Shown piece after piece: positions 11,120 through 23,857 of a stretch of DNA of 64,000 nt; the stretch's first letter is position 1; each line of letters starts with the position of its first letter. The DNA lies in assembly GCF_042453785.1 (NCBI RefSeq), contig NC_091673.1, positions 875,501 to 939,500 on the forward strand, written 5' to 3'. The notes under the pieces were generated by a model, which was not told the origin of the DNA, made no database searches, and saw nothing but the letters and a program-made list of their open reading frames with translations. The stretch is from Malus domestica (taxonomy: Eukaryota; Streptophyta; Magnoliopsida; Rosales; Rosaceae). A program made the translations under genes and the position numbers.

Positions 11120-12145
11120 GGGTAAATCGCCAAAATGGTTCCTAAGATTTGCATAACTCATCACTTTGGTCCCTGAGATTCCAAATCGATAAAAGTGGTC
11201 CCTAAAATTGTCCACCATTCATCATTTTGGTCATTCCGTTAAAAACTCCATTAAGTGTCCCGGAGCTCTTGGCCGGAAGTTTGGGCAATTTTCAAAGCTT
11301 CGTAACTCAATCGTTTCTTAACCAAATTCGACCCATATATATCAAAATGAAGATAGTAAAGTGTAGAATAAGATTATACCTATTTCGAAGCCCAATGGTT
11401 GCCGGAGATGGCCGGAAAATAGCCTCAAAGTTGACTGGTCTGAGCGAAAACTGGAAAACTCGCCGGAAACTAGGTAAACTTTAAACATTCATAACTTCTT
11501 CAATACTCAACGAAATCAAGTGATTCAAAAACAAAAATCATACTTATCGATGAGACAAAGAGAATGGTACCTTTTTTACTGTAGATCTCCATGGTTTGGC
11601 TGGAAAACGACTCGAAAGTGGCTAACTTGAGATCAAGACAGCCACTTTAGAGCCATTGTCAGGCCAAACTACGGCGAGTTAGCCATAAAACAAGGTACCA
11701 TTCTCTTCGTCTCGTCGATAAGTATGATTTTTGTTTTTGAATCACTTGATTTCGTTGAGTATTGAAGAAGTCATGAACTTTTAAAGTTTACCCAGTTTCC
11801 GGCGAGTTTTCCAGTTTTCAATCGGACCAGTCAACTTTGAGACTATTTTCAGGCCATCTCCGGCAACCATTGGGCTTCGAAATAAGTATAATCTTATTCT
11901 ACACTTTCCTATCTTCATTTTGATATATTATGGGTCGAATTTGGTTAAGAAATGATTGAGTTACGAAGCTTTGAAAATTGCCCAAACTTTCGGCTAAGAG
12001 CTCCGGGACATTTAACGGAGTTTTAAACGGAATGACCAAAATGATGGATAGTGGACAATCTCAGGGACCACTTTATCGATTTGGAATCTCAGGAACCAAA
12101 GTGATGAGTTATGCAAATCTCAGAGACCATTTTGACGATTTAACC
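11120..12145. mobile_element. long foldback (Mutator-like) element with ~500-bp arms and 9-bp target duplication
   Basis: The element is almost entirely one inverted repeat. The left arm begins GGGTAAATCGCCAAAATGG. The right arm ends CCATTTTGACGATTTAACC, and matching runs inwards to about 11600/11650. TTCCTATAT stands immediately outside both ends (11111-11119 and 12146-12154), a 9-bp duplication typical of Mutator-like elements. Loop sequence is only tens of bases. No transposase is encoded; open frames inside are by-products of the arms. A transcript through it would form a hairpin of about 500 bp. Confidence 0.85.
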
Positions 12146-12213
12146 TTCCTATATTGTGGGGTATTTTGCTGTCACAAAGGTGCATCGTATATATGTACAT
12201 GTTCACATTTGGC

Positions 12214-12675
12214 CCAATAATTTAGTGCAAATATAAATAATGCTTCTTCTGTTTTCATAAAAATAATCAACAAAAATATTGTAAATTATACATCAAACTA
12301 GCGTGGGAAAACAAAATTCCAACTTCGTTCTTGACTATAAAAACTTGTAAACAACGCGTCACCAAATGGAATGATGTGGTGATATCTTTCATATATTCAA
12401 ACAGAGATCACATTCCAAATGTCATTTTCCTTCAAATGTAAGGTAATATTATTTTGTGCCCTATAATTTATTGCAAATATAAACCATGCTTCTTCTGTTT
12501 ACATAAACACAATCTAGAAGATTATTGTTAATTATACATCAAATTCGCGTGGGAAATTTTTTTGACAACTCCGGTTTTGACTATAAAAACTTGCAAATAA
12601 CTTGTTTATTAAATCAAAATGATATGGTGGTGTCTTTCATATATTCAAATAGAGATCACCGTCTGAATGCCATTT
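12214..12675. repeat. two-copy tandem duplication of ~215-240 bp
   Basis: The segment about 12214-12430 (ATAATGCTTCTTCTGTTTTCAT, GCGTGGGAAA, CTTTCATATATTCAAA, AGAGATCAC) is repeated with divergence at about 12458-12675. No coding evidence was seen. Confidence 0.6.
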
Positions 12676-12934
12676 TCAAAAAGTAAAATAAAAACATTTC
12701 TACTTTTGTGAGTGGTGTTGCCTCTTTTCTCCCAAAGCCCATTATAAAAACGTAACAGTTGCTCAATAGATGGGCCTGAGACAGGTGAGAAGCCCAAGCA
12801 CATATCGGCCACAAGCCTAAAAGAAGACCAGCGCTCGACACGTGTTGCCGAGAGGCCTCGGTCCGACTGTCCGACTGTCCGAGACCGAGCTTCCCACCGC
12901 CTCAAAGATTTATCGACCATTACCTCCTGACCAT

Positions 12935-13445
12935 AATCTAAATTATCGATATTATCCTGATATTTTTATTGAAATTTTCTTATTTTTGGACTACTGATAT
13001 TTTCAATATCATCGATATTTTAGACCTTGATAGAAACTCTATGTGGTACTAAGTCACACATGTATCTTACCATGCAATGTATAAAGTGTAAAATATTGTA
13101 CTAATTCATTATATATAAATGATTATGGTGTGTTTAAACTTCTTTCATTAATTACTATATATTTTTTACAGTCACAATGTTTGCCAGCTCGCTATATAAT
13201 CAACTTAAATAAGTTAAATCTATTATGCAATGCATTTCCTTCCAATTTTTTGTGATAAATTAATAGATAATTGACTAAATAAACATCCTAGAAAGTTTCA
13301 ATAAAAATTTTCAAGTTTTTCTTACAATTTCCGTGGTTTTTATTCAATTTTTATCAATATCGATAATATCATGATATTTCCATCGAAGTTTCTGTGTTTT
13401 AAAACTACCGATATTTCCGATATCATCGATATTTTAGATCATGCT
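12935..13445. repeat. direct repeat pair rich in ATCGATATT words
   Basis: Two related stretches, about 12935-13035 and 13338-13445, share TATCGATAATATC-like and TTTTAGA words and both end with GATATCATCGATATTTTAGA. They enclose about 300 bp of AT-rich DNA. They may be the ends of an uncharacterised element; no target duplication was identified. Confidence 0.4.
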
Positions 13446-13659
13446 CATGATGCAATTACCGGAAAATTAGGCCCTGTAGGCCCAGGTGTCGAAAGAAGAG
13501 AATAGATTACAAGCAGATAAAGGGCTGAGATCGCGAGAAGGCAGAAAGGGTGACATCAGTAGACGGGCATTTGTCAGCAAACAGACAGGCCACTATGTAA
13601 TGGAGGAGGGAAATCTGGAAGAGGGGCTGAAGAGGCAGCTGAAGGAGAGAAATTAAGGG

Positions 13660-14449
13660 ATTCCGTAGGTCATCTCTTGTCCAAACCCCGACACTCAAAT
13701 ATGTCAATGTTTTCTTCATCCTCTCGTTGTTAAAGCTCTTCACTACCACGCTCACCCTTTCTCGTATGCCCACCTCAGACAAACCTTCATACATGCAGGC
13801 AGACACAGCATCGGAAACTTACAAGCCTTCAATTAATATTTCCTGATTCATATCGTATCTAGTTAAACATAGAATTTCTATTTTATAAAAAATAAAATAA
13901 AAATACAATGTGCGGTTAGATCAAATAGCTAAGTACGTTTGTAGCTAGGCTTTTTAAGGTACGTACCAGGGCTAGGGTTTTTCCTTTGGTTCTCATTGTC
14001 CCCCAAGGTGCTCCAGTTCCCCCCAATGGAGAGTAGCTGTGATAACTATACCCTTGCTCTCGCAAAACTCCATTAGCTTCTTCTGCCGCCACACCGGGTT
14101 CATTTCCACCTAATTATTAATTGAAATTAACCTGATTAATCATTGATTTAATCGTTACTAATCTTGCCTCAACAATCATACATAGGAGTTTTTGGTAATT
14201 ACTTGGTTAACTACAGGGGGAATTTCAGCTGTGGAAAGCAAGATTTCGAGCTTCTTGCATGAGAAGTTGCTGACTCCTATGAACTTTGTGAGGCCAAGCT
14301 TCTGACATTCCTCCATGACTTCCCATATTGACTTAAAATCCATGGGTAGAAGGTCCTCTTCCTCTTGGTTAAAGGGATGTTCACTTCCCGGCTTCAAACT
14401 TACCGGAAAATGAATCAGATACAGATCAAGGTACTCCAACCCTAGATTC
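13660..14449 (-). pseudogene. aldo-keto reductase pseudogene, exons 2-4 only
   Basis: The second exon (14449-14203) is still open and reads [18 protein letters not shown]... to PPVVNQ with a good donor. Exon 3 (about 14109-13967) starts VEMNPVWRQKKL but loses one base at the ITAYSPLGG block, so the frame shifts. It also lacks the segment between GAPWG and the KGKT region. Exon 4 (about 13800-13660) keeps VSVVVKSFNNERMKKTL, then decays. No exon 1 with the FDTA.YGSE active site was seen upstream to at least 15.5 kb. It is related to, but clearly diverged from, the gene at 3411-5399, nearer the methylecgonone-reductase-like branch. Non-functional. Confidence 0.8.
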
Positions 14450-14459
14450 CTGCATGCAT

Positions 14460-17400
14460 AAATGGATACAAACTATTGAAATGGGCACCATACGTATGCA
14501 TGTGAATCTATGCTTTTAACTTGTAACCATACATAGGTGCGTGATGTGATGTCCTTTTCGTTTGGTTTTTACCAATCACATTATATATCTGCATTCTGCA
14601 TGGCACTGGCCACTATCTCTCTCTTTTTTTTATCTCCAAAACCCCATAAATAGAATTAAACAAAGGAATTTTCTGTTGTGCTCCAGAGTATCAAATACTT
14701 AATTAGGGCTTTCTAACCGTTAGATGTTTGCACAAAAATACAAAAACTAAAATTTAATCGTTAAAAATACAAAAACGATTAATGATGACTTTCTAACTGC
14801 CCAAGTTGCACCCCTATTGCTTCCCATATGATACCTAACTTCAAATTCTCCACCACGTAGGTTAAATAAATTAGTTTAGAACATTGTTTGTATAAAAAAA
14901 AATTTACTATTATTCACAACGTTGTGAGAAAATAGCTATCCAATTAAAAACAATCAAGTCACTTAGTACTACGATCTAATGATATTTTTCTTCACTAGTA
15001 ATTGAGAAGTCTTTTTTTAGTATAGATAATATTGTTTGTTAAAAAAAATAATCAAATATAATTTCTAGCTATTGGTTTTTCAAATTATTAGTTTTTTTTT
15101 TTTTTTAGTCCGTAATATTGGGTTTGCTTCCATAAATTCAAGTCCAATCGCAGTTTGTAGCACACCAAATTTAAGCCCGATGTGAAGATCCATTACCATT
15201 ATTTCCTACTGGATTAATTTACCTCTGATACTGTTATAATCTGAGAGAATTACTGTTAATTATCTCGTGCACAATGATTTCTCTCCTGTAGCATTCGTGA
15301 GGCTGCAGGCATACAGTTTAAACTCTAATATAGTTCGAATTAAACCACAAATACACCTTTAATTATTTATCGACATGCTTTGGAATCTATCGATATGATT
15401 TGTCCGTTTTGAATGGACTTATTATTTAGGATTTCAACAGGTAAGCTTGTCCATAACATATGATTACAAAATGCCCTACCAAGATCTTCATGCTGATCAA
15501 ATCCCACTAGTTACATATTTCATCTGTTTTCAACCAAAAACCTCATTTTTAATTACCTAGAACTCCCTATTAAAAAAATCACAAGTTATAAATTTACAAG
15601 GATTGTATTTAGGTGAATTTTGAAAGGGAATGGATTTTCGATAAAGGAATGCTAGCAACTTTTTTATTTTCGACTATTTTTTGCTCTTCTTCTCATTCTT
15701 TAATGTTGAATGGTAATTCAAACCGTCTATTTGTTAGGTCATTCTTTAAGATTATTTCTACAAAAGTTAACTAAACTGGTAGCATTAGTCTTCTAACACT
15801 TATCCAATAAATAAACGAACTATGTTTCTCATTAAACAATAGACTTTTGCCATAAAACCGAAATTGTTTGGTGGAATGATAAAACTACATATATTTTAGA
15901 TTTTTTTTTTTTTTTTTTTTTTTGCAAATTAATCTTCAAAAAATGTCCTAAAAATTAAACTGTTTCATTTATCGAATAGCGTTTTAAAATGAAAATGAAG
16001 GTGTGAAAATCAAGAACTATACTGAAAATATGAGCGAAGTAGTATTGGGGTGTGACTTTTGATGCGAAAGGGTTTGTACAAATGTAGAAATAAGGGTAAG
16101 ACCAATCTGTTGATGGCACACCAAAGGGTCCCTGACTCAGATATCACTTCCGACTAATTGTATTTTTACATCATCCAAATGATTGGTGGTGACCCCAAGA
16201 ACTACCACATCCCTTCAATTTTGTCGCTCCAATTTCAATTTCAATTTCCTCTTTCTTTATGTGAATATTTGCCAAGAAAATATTAGGATTAGAAAAAAAA
16301 AATTGAAAAAAAAAGGAGAGGAAATCCTATGCAAATGATGAAGACGATTCCTTTGGCGTGCAAGTCTTTGTTGGGGTAAAAGGTGTTTTTAAGTTTCATG
16401 GCTTTTGATGGGATGGGGAATTTATCATTTCATGGACCGTCAAATATTGCCTAAACTTGAGAGGCTTAAACTAGTATGATTTATCGAGTGTACATTTTGG
16501 TTTTGTTTTATTTTATAGTTGATAGAAGTATACGATTCATTGTATATTGAAAATGCGTTAATCACAATAAAATGAACTAAGAATTACAATAAGGCATCGA
16601 GCTGACAAAAATTAATGATTTGAACATATAACAAGTTACTGTTAAACAGAATATAGATTCGTTTTTGTCTCAAAAGTGGTCAGGCTCCATCCACTACAAC
16701 TGTAAAAAGGTTTAAAGGGAAGGGTTTTTCTCCTCAAAGTTGACCAAGCTGTGAAGATTTTTTCTCTTCAGGCTCTGATCCAGAAGTTGTTCTACAGTTT
16801 ATGACGGCCTTTCCACTTGCCTAATTGCCCTCGTTGCTCAGAGCACACTGAGAACGACAACGGAAGTGATTTTTCACATTATTTTTTCTCTCATCACACA
16901 TCGATTTCTATTTATTTTTTACGATCAGATCAAATAAATTAAAATAATAAATAATACAGTGGTGTTTAGAAGAAGAAAAATAATGAGTGAAAATCATTTC
17001 CTTATTTATACCGAGCGGGAAAGGAGCAAAATCGATTAATGTTGAAAACGAACAAAAGTTTTATATAAAAAGGGCAAATTGGGGCACTAATTATAAATTC
17101 AATAATTACAGATTCTAAGACCTTTATTATGGTCAAAATGCAATCCTCCAATATCATTAGTTGTTTCTGTATATTTTGAAGTGAGTGGATTTCGTATATT
17201 TTGAAGTGAGTGGATTTCGATGCTTCCCAGTTCTCTCATTGGCTCTATGCCTTTAAGGAATTGGGTAGAAAAATGTTAGGAGGCACCAATCTGCTTGATT
17301 TTATGTGCTCATCTATCCCACGCTAGGATAAGACCATTTTCGGAGTGAGGCAAAGGCTTTTCTTTACTTTTTTTTTTTTTTTAATTTAGGAAAATTAATG

Positions 17401-18045
17401 AAAAGTTAAAAAAAAATTCATTTTTATTGAAAAACCATTTTTAAAGGTATAGTGAATAATACTAAGAAAATGTATAAATATGATTTTTCGTTAAAAATGA
17501 ACAGTACCATGAATGTTTTGTTAAAACTTCATTTTTCTTTTAGAATTATGCTTCCATTAGTTACCTAAATTATCATAAAATTCAATTGCTTCAGCAGCTG
17601 ACAATTATTTAGTTGTGCAGATGTCATGATCTCAACGTTGCTCTTCTTTTATAAAGTATAGGCATCGAGGGATCATCGGTTGCGGTCTCCTACCTCACCA
17701 CAATAATGTTGAGATACCATCATTAATCAAATGATTGATGTGAAGTGCTTAGCAATACTGTCCAACCAGTTAAAATATAATTTCACATTTTTTTTTCCTG
17801 TTTCATTTTGCCGTTCATACTAAAGATCATCATGCAAAATTGATCTTCACTTGTTAAATTTACCACTCATCGATTACTCTTGGTTAGTCGCGAGACACGC
17901 ACTAACAACTAATAATCTTTACTTTGTTATTTTATTTTAAACAAGATGATATTTCAAATTACTTTAATCAACAAATAAAGAAATTCGAACTTAAGTGCAA
18001 AAGAATATACATTGTCCTGATCAACTGACCTAGCGAACATTTGTG
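14460..18045. other. gene-free AT-rich region
   Basis: No coding exon or RNA gene was recognised on either strand. There are poly-T runs (15090, 15905-15922, 17367) and a short direct duplication TATTTTGAAGTGAGTGGATTTCG at about 17175-17220. A degenerate reverse-orientation copy of the short repeat family described at 18050 lies at about 17385-17550. Confidence 0.55.
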
Positions 18046-18049
18046 ATAC

Positions 18050-18218
18050 AACGATGTGAACTTTAATGAAAAGTTCCCGGTACTGTTCACTTTAATGAAA
18101 AACCATATTTTTACACTAAAAAGTCAATCTTAGTACTATTCATTTTACCTTTTATTTGTCCTTATTGTTAAAACTCAAAGTTATTAAACCATTTTCATTA
18201 GTTTTCCTTATAACGAAT
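18050..18218 (+). repeat. ~165-bp interspersed repeat, copy 1
   Basis: The repeat runs from AACTTTAATGAAAAG through CCGGTACTGTTCACTTTAA and TTTTTACACTAAAAAGTCAA to CATTAGTTTTCCTTATAA. Close copies are at 35495-35665 and 62812-62975. Its size and the TTATAA-like end suggest a MITE family, but the termini are only weakly inverted. Confidence 0.65.
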
Positions 18219-18975
18219 GACAATGTTGTCAATTATTTAGTTTGTTTGAGGCCAATATGATGGATGGCTTGAAAGATCATCATAATATAGGCAAGCAGTA
18301 GGATAGTGGCTGACTTTACATATCAGAACCCATCAGAACCCAAGAGAAGATGAATCATTCCATCAACTGTCAAAGTTAAACAAAGCACAAAAATGGTCCG
18401 AAAAACCAGCCATAAAGGTCATTACTTTAAATTCTGAGATTAAATGGTTTAAGAACTTTAAGCCAATCCAATCCGGGTTGGAGAGGATGAATAGTATTTC
18501 GAATACGATAAAGGAAAAGCAAAAATTGGAGGCATCATAACCTCCCATGCCCAATGCCATTAACCCACAGACGGCAGTGATGATGTTGCCTCCTGTATCT
18601 GTGCGTGGGCCTCTCTCTGTTTCTCCTCACTCCCTTCCCTGCTCTCTACATTTTTATCTAAATCATTCCTTCTCCTTCACATTTCAGCCTTTGGTCCCAC
18701 ACTACTCTAGAGTATATACAACCATGTATCGATATCTCTCCTAACAATCTCATCTCCCTTTGGAAATACTATAAAACCACACTACACTGGCCATCAAGTG
18801 GATGAAATACATGCAACAGCATCAGCATGATTGTGGAATCCCCATAGGGACAGTGTGTGTGTGTGTATTACAATTTACATATGTAGCTCATTTCACATTC
18901 CTACTAGGGAACATTCTCACGCTCACTGACAGAAAGTGGCTCTTGATTCATATACACAGACCAATATTATTTATT

Positions 18976-18978
<3 letters not shown>

Positions 18979-19012
<34 letters not shown>
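18979..19012. repeat. (TA)n microsatellite upstream of the receptor kinase
   Basis: An uninterrupted run of about 17 TA dinucleotides lies roughly 430 bases upstream of the BRL2-like start codon. It is followed by TC-rich leader-like DNA (19110-19440). Confidence 0.9.
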
Positions 19013-19015
<3 letters not shown>

Positions 19016-19442
19016 TATTTTTTTAATATATATCGCCGATCTTAGATAGAACTTGTCTGTAGAATGTGGATCCTACCCCTACTGAGTCTCTGACCAAAAG
19101 TCAAATCAATCTCTCACTACATTCTCCTCATTCTCTCTCTCTACAGTTGATGCATTCTCCTCAATCTCTCTCTCTCTCGCTACAGTTGATGCTACCCAAG
19201 AACCGTATAAGTATAAACCCACCACAAACCTCAATCCAACTCCCTTCTTTTCTTATTCCTTTCCACTTTCCGTTCTTTCCATTTTATTAAACACAGAATA
19301 AAGCAACTCCTTTTCCTAAAGCTCCCTCCTTTCCTTTCCCACCAACATTTTCCCATCATACTCACTCACTCACACCCCTCTCACTCTACACATCTTTCGC
19401 ACTCCTCTCTCTCTCTCTCTCTCTCAATTATCTTCCGGAGAA

Positions 19443-22400
19443 ATGAAACTTGTTTCATCAATGGAGAACTTCAATCCAGCTCAGTTTTTTCTTCATCTTT
19501 CTGCAGTACTTGTATTGGTAGGACTTCACCTTGTTCCTGTTTCCACAGCTGACCAACAAGTCACTCCATCGATCAAAACCGACGCAGTTTCTCTTCTCAA
19601 CTTCAAAAAGATGATTAACAAGGACCCGAATGGTGTGTTGTCCGGTTGGAAGCTCGGCACCAGTCCATGCAGCTGGTATGGAGTTACATGCTCCTTGAAC
19701 CGGGCAACTCAGCTCGATCTTACCAGTTGTTCTCTTGTTGGTACAATCTCTTTTGAACCCTTGGCCTCTCTAGACATGCTTTCTGTCTTAAATCTGCCTT
19801 CCAATAAATTCAGTGTAAACGCTACCTCTTTGCTTCAACTCCCATATGCTTTGAAACAACTCGATTTATCGTTCAACGCACTTTTCGGTGTTCTTCCTGA
19901 GGGTGTTTCCTCAAAATGTCCAAATCTTGTCTCTGTGAATCTTGCTTTTAACAACTTAACCGGCCCTCCACCCAAAGATCTCTTGTTGCATTCCGACAAA
20001 CTTCAAACTCTCGACATCTCTTACAACAATCTAACCGGGTCAATTTCTGGTCTGATAATTGAGAAATATTCTTGCCCTTCTTTGTTGCAGCTTGATTTGT
20101 CAGGAAACCGTATAACGGGTTCCATTCCTATGTCCTTGGCAAACTGCACCAGTCTCAAAACTATGAGTTTATCGACCAACAACGTGACAGGCGAAATCCC
20201 AAGATCGTTCGGGCAACTCCGCAGTCTACAGAGATTGGATCTTTCTCACAATCAGATAACCGGTTGGATACCTCCTGAATTAGGAAATGCATGCGGTTCG
20301 CTTGCCGAACTCAAGCTTTCGTTTAACAACATTACTGGCCCAATTCCAGCCTCTTTCTCCTCGTGTTCTTTGCTGGAGGCTCTCGATCTCTCCAACAACA
20401 ACTTAACAGGCCCCCTGCCAGATTCTATCTTTCAGAACCTCACCTCCTTACAGAGCTTGGTGCTGAGGAATAACATCATCACTGGATCACTTCCGGGCTC
20501 CATATCAGCTTGCAGGAGCCTACAGGTTATAGACTTGAGCTCTAATAAAATATCTGGCGTCATCCCACCAGATATATGTCCCGGGGCCTCCTCACTTGAG
20601 GAGCTGAGAATGCCGGACAACCTCATTGTAGGCGAAATTCCTGCTCAACTATCACAATGTTCTCAGCTGAAGACGATCGATTTTAGTTTGAACTATCTCA
20701 ACGGCTCAATTCCAGCTGAGCTTGGGAAGCTGGAGAATTTGCAGCAGCTAATAGCATGGTACAATGGCTTAGAGGGGAAAATCCCACCAGACTTGGGAAA
20801 GTGCAAGAATCTCAAGGATATTATTCTCAACAATAACCATCTGAGTGGTGAAATCCCAGTTGAATTGTTCAGCTGCAGCAATCTTGAATGGATATCACTC
20901 ACAAGCAATAAACTCAGTGGTGAAGTCCCAAGGGAATTTGGCCTTTTGACACGACTGGCGGTTCTACAACTTGGGAACAATAGCTTGAGTGGCAAGATAC
21001 CAGGAGAGCTTGGAAATTGCAGCAGTTTGGTTTGGTTGGATTTGAACAGCAACAAACTCACCGGAGAGATCCCACCTCGACTTGGGAGGCAGATCGGGGC
21101 CAAAGCACTGAGTGGAATTCTCTCCGGCAATACTTTGGTGTTTGTACGGAATGTGGGGAACTCTTGTAAAGGAGTGGGAGGCTTATTAGAGTTTGCGGGA
21201 ATCCGACCTGAAAGGCTTCAACAGGACCCAACATTGAGGACTTGTGATTTCGCCAGATTGTACTCTGGCCCTGTCCTGAGTCTCTTTACAAAATACCAAA
21301 CACTGGAGTATCTTGATCTATCTTACAATCAGCTTCGCGGGAAAATCCCGGAAGAAATGGGGGACATGATTGCATTGCAAGTTCTTGAGTTATCCCACAA
21401 CCAGTTATCAGGTGAGATTCCTGCATCACTTGGCCAGCTCAAAGATTTAGGGGTGTTTGATGCATCACACAACAGACTGCAGGGTCACATCCCTGATTCA
21501 TTGGAGAACCTATCTTTCTTGGTGCAAATTGATTTGTCCAACAATGAATTAACTGGCGAAATTCCCTCGAGGGGTCAGCTGAGTACGCTTCCTGCTACCC
21601 AGTATGCTAACAACCCTGGACTCTGTGGAGTCCCATTGCCTGATTGCCAGAGCAGCAATGACCAACCAGACACCACTCCAAGCGATCAGGATGAAGGCAA
21701 ACGAAGCCGAAGGCCATCAGTTGCTTCATGGGCTAACAGCATTGTTGTGGGGGTTCTGATTTCTCTTGCTTCTGTCTGTGTTCTGGTTGTGTGGGCAATT
21801 GCAATGCGGACGAGGCGAAAGGAAGCGAAGGAGGTGAAGATGCTTAATCGCTTGCAAGCATCCCATGCGGCATGGAAGATTGACAAAGAGAAAGAACCCT
21901 TGAGTATTAATGTTGCCACTTTCCAAAGACAGTTGAGGAAGCTCAAGTTCTCCCAACTCATTGAGGCAACCAATGGCTTCTCGGCAGATAGTCTTATAGG
22001 GTGTGGAGGTTTTGGGGAAGTGTTCAAGGCAACGCTGAAAGATGGATCAAGTGTTGCAATCAAGAAACTTATACGGCTGAGCTGCCAAGGTGACCGTGAA
22101 TTCATGGCCGAGATGGAAACTCTGGGGAAGATCAAGCATAGGAATCTCGTGCCTTTATTGGGTTATTGTAAAATTGGTGAAGAGAGGCTGCTAGTATATG
22201 AATTCATGGAGTACGGAAGCCTCGAAGAAATGCTCCATGGAAGAACAAAGACGCGTGACAGGCGGATGCTAACATGGGAGGAAAGAAAAAAGATTGCAAG
22301 AGGTGCAGCGAAAGGACTGTGTTTCCTCCACCACAATTGCATCCCTCACATCATACACAGAGACATGAAGTCAAGCAATGTATTGTTGGACAGTGAATTG

Positions 22401-22874
22401 GAAGCAAGAGTTTCTGATTTCGGAATGGCAAGGCTCATAAGCGCTCTTGACACACACTTGAGTGTAAGCACTCTTGCAGGCACTCCTGGTTATGTTCCAC
22501 CAGAATACTACCAGAGTTTCCGCTGCACTGCCAAGGGTGACGTCTACTCATTTGGGGTTGTGCTCTTGGAGCTTGTGACCGGAAAACGCCCAACAGACAA
22601 GGATGATTTCGGGGACACTAACTTGGTCGGATGGGCGAAGATGAAGGTGAGAGAAGGGAAACAGATGGAAGTGATAGACCAAGAGTTACTTTCGGTAACT
22701 AAAGGAACTGATGAAGCAGAAGCAGAAGAAGTGAAAGAGATGGTGAGGTATTTAGAGGTGACACTTCAATGTGTTGACGACTTCCCATCAAAGAGGCCTA
22801 ACATGTTGCAGGTGGTGGCCATGCTGAGAGAGCTGATATCTGGATCAGCATGTGGAAGTAGTAATAGCGCTTGA
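19443..22874 (+). CDS. BRL2: BRI1-like 2 / VH1 leucine-rich-repeat receptor kinase
   Basis: A single intron-free ORF of 1143 residues, the length I recall for Arabidopsis BRL2 (VASCULAR HIGHWAY 1). Order of parts: hydrophobic signal peptide (about 1-35); N-terminal Cys pair in the CSWYGVTC region; a long run of LRRs; a non-LRR island at about 548-615 (around [11 protein letters not shown] to RTCDFARLY) that in this family contributes to the steroid-binding surface; more LRRs; the Cys pair LCGVPLPDC; a single membrane helix at about 766-788; and a Ser/Thr kinase. Kinase landmarks are intact: GCGGFGEVF at 853, VAIKK with Lys874, HRDMKSSN at 972, DFG at 992 and [13 protein letters not shown]. 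In Arabidopsis BRL2 acts at the plasma membrane in provascular cells; unlike BRL1/BRL3 its brassinolide binding is doubtful. A pyrimidine-rich 5' leader precedes it. A second in-frame ATG at codon 7 is possible. Confidence 0.95.
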   Translation: MKLVSSMENFNPAQFFLHLSAVLVLVGLHLVPVSTADQQVTPSIKTDAVSLLNFKKMINKDPNGVLSGWKLGTSPCSWYGVTCSLNRATQLDLTSCSLVGTISFEPLASLDMLSVLNLPSNKFSVNATSLLQLPYALKQLDLSFNALFGVLPEGVSSKCPNLVSVNLAFNNLTGPPPKDLLLHSDKLQTLDISYNNLTGSISGLIIEKYSCPSLLQLDLSGNRITGSIPMSLANCTSLKTMSLSTNNVTGEIPRSFGQLRSLQRLDLSHNQITGWIPPELGNACGSLAELKLSFNNITGPIPASFSSCSLLEALDLSNNNLTGPLPDSIFQNLTSLQSLVLRNNIITGSLPGSISACRSLQVIDLSSNKISGVIPPDICPGASSLEELRMPDNLIVGEIPAQLSQCSQLKTIDFSLNYLNGSIPAELGKLENLQQLIAWYNGLEGKIPPDLGKCKNLKDIILNNNHLSGEIPVELFSCSNLEWISLTSNKLSGEVPREFGLLTRLAVLQLGNNSLSGKIPGELGNCSSLVWLDLNSNKLTGEIPPRLGRQIGAKALSGILSGNTLVFVRNVGNSCKGVGGLLEFAGIRPERLQQDPTLRTCDFARLYSGPVLSLFTKYQTLEYLDLSYNQLRGKIPEEMGDMIALQVLELSHNQLSGEIPASLGQLKDLGVFDASHNRLQGHIPDSLENLSFLVQIDLSNNELTGEIPSRGQLSTLPATQYANNPGLCGVPLPDCQSSNDQPDTTPSDQDEGKRSRRPSVASWANSIVVGVLISLASVCVLVVWAIAMRTRRKEAKEVKMLNRLQASHAAWKIDKEKEPLSINVATFQRQLRKLKFSQLIEATNGFSADSLIGCGGFGEVFKATLKDGSSVAIKKLIRLSCQGDREFMAEMETLGKIKHRNLVPLLGYCKIGEERLLVYEFMEYGSLEEMLHGRTKTRDRRMLTWEERKKIARGAAKGLCFLHHNCIPHIIHRDMKSSNVLLDSELEARVSDFGMARLISALDTHLSVSTLAGTPGYVPPEYYQSFRCTAKGDVYSFGVVLLELVTGKRPTDKDDFGDTNLVGWAKMKVREGKQMEVIDQELLSVTKGTDEAEAEEVKEMVRYLEVTLQCVDDFPSKRPNMLQVVAMLRELISGSACGSSNSA

Positions 22875-23850
22875 AATTTTGAAACAAGTCCATGTTTCCT
22901 GTATGTTTATCGATCAATATCATCATCGTTAATCGTTGTAAGAATATTATAACGTTTGTAAGAATTTGTTGATCAAAATCGATATCAAAAAAAAAATTCT
23001 TGTACGTAATTTGCACTATGAAGAAAGAGGATTCTTGCTTGCAGGTTCAGTTCGTAAACAGCTTGAGTTGTGGGTGGCATTTGGCAAACCTTGGACACTG
23101 TCGGACAATCGGACTTGCTTGTTTGGTAGGCAAACGTTGGATTTGAGTTTTTGACCCAGAGATTCGGTCAGCTTTTTACCAAACTCAAATATTGTGTTTG
23201 GGGCAAGTCGCTCATTCCAAAACATGGGCTTTGGTTAGGCTCCATTTGACATTTTAGAAACTTGGGTTGGGTCTAAATTGATGTAGAATCCGGCCCACTT
23301 GCAACTTAGGTTTGTAAAATAAAAAAATAAAACAACAAAAATTGTAGGTGCCTGGATTCAATACTACAACTCAGTACCGCGGATGCTTAAGCCATTAGAT
23401 TTGATGTTTATAATAATTTAGATCTTTTACTTTTAATCTCAGTCATTCATTTTCCGTACTATTCAATGAATGAATTGATCATTATTGACACGAAACTTTA
23501 TAAAGCAGGCGTATTGCTTTTTCATCTAATTACCCAGGTCGATATCGCATTCCAAGTCGGAGATTATTTTCTATATCTATACTACCTATTACTAAAATAC
23601 TCATTGTCAATCAAAAGTTAAGGAAAATGTTATTATACCATTCAATGCATAATTGAAAAAATACTACCTTTTAACATAACACTTTTATCAACCACAAGTC
23701 AATGAAAAGACTATTACACCTTTCCATACATAATAGAAAGAAAATATCAAAAATAAAATCATGGGCATTAAAGTAATTTCATAAAAAAAATTGATGTTTT
23801 CTTTTTCTTTTCTCACCCACATGACATCAAAACACGCCTCTAAGTTAAAA
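22875..23850. other. 3' flank of BRL2-like gene, no further gene
   Basis: The stretch includes the probable 3' UTR (about 22875-23000) and then ordinary spacer. Short open frames here have no family or splice support. Confidence 0.55.
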
Positions 23851-23857
23851 GAATTAA

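Noticed and set aside
11227-11484. Open frame within the foldback element
   Set aside because: It falls in the inverted arm, and the mirror arm has a different open frame; this is a by-product of the repeat.
20432-22135. Antisense open frames under the receptor kinase
   Set aside because: Shadow frames of the LRR and kinase coding sequence with no independent support.
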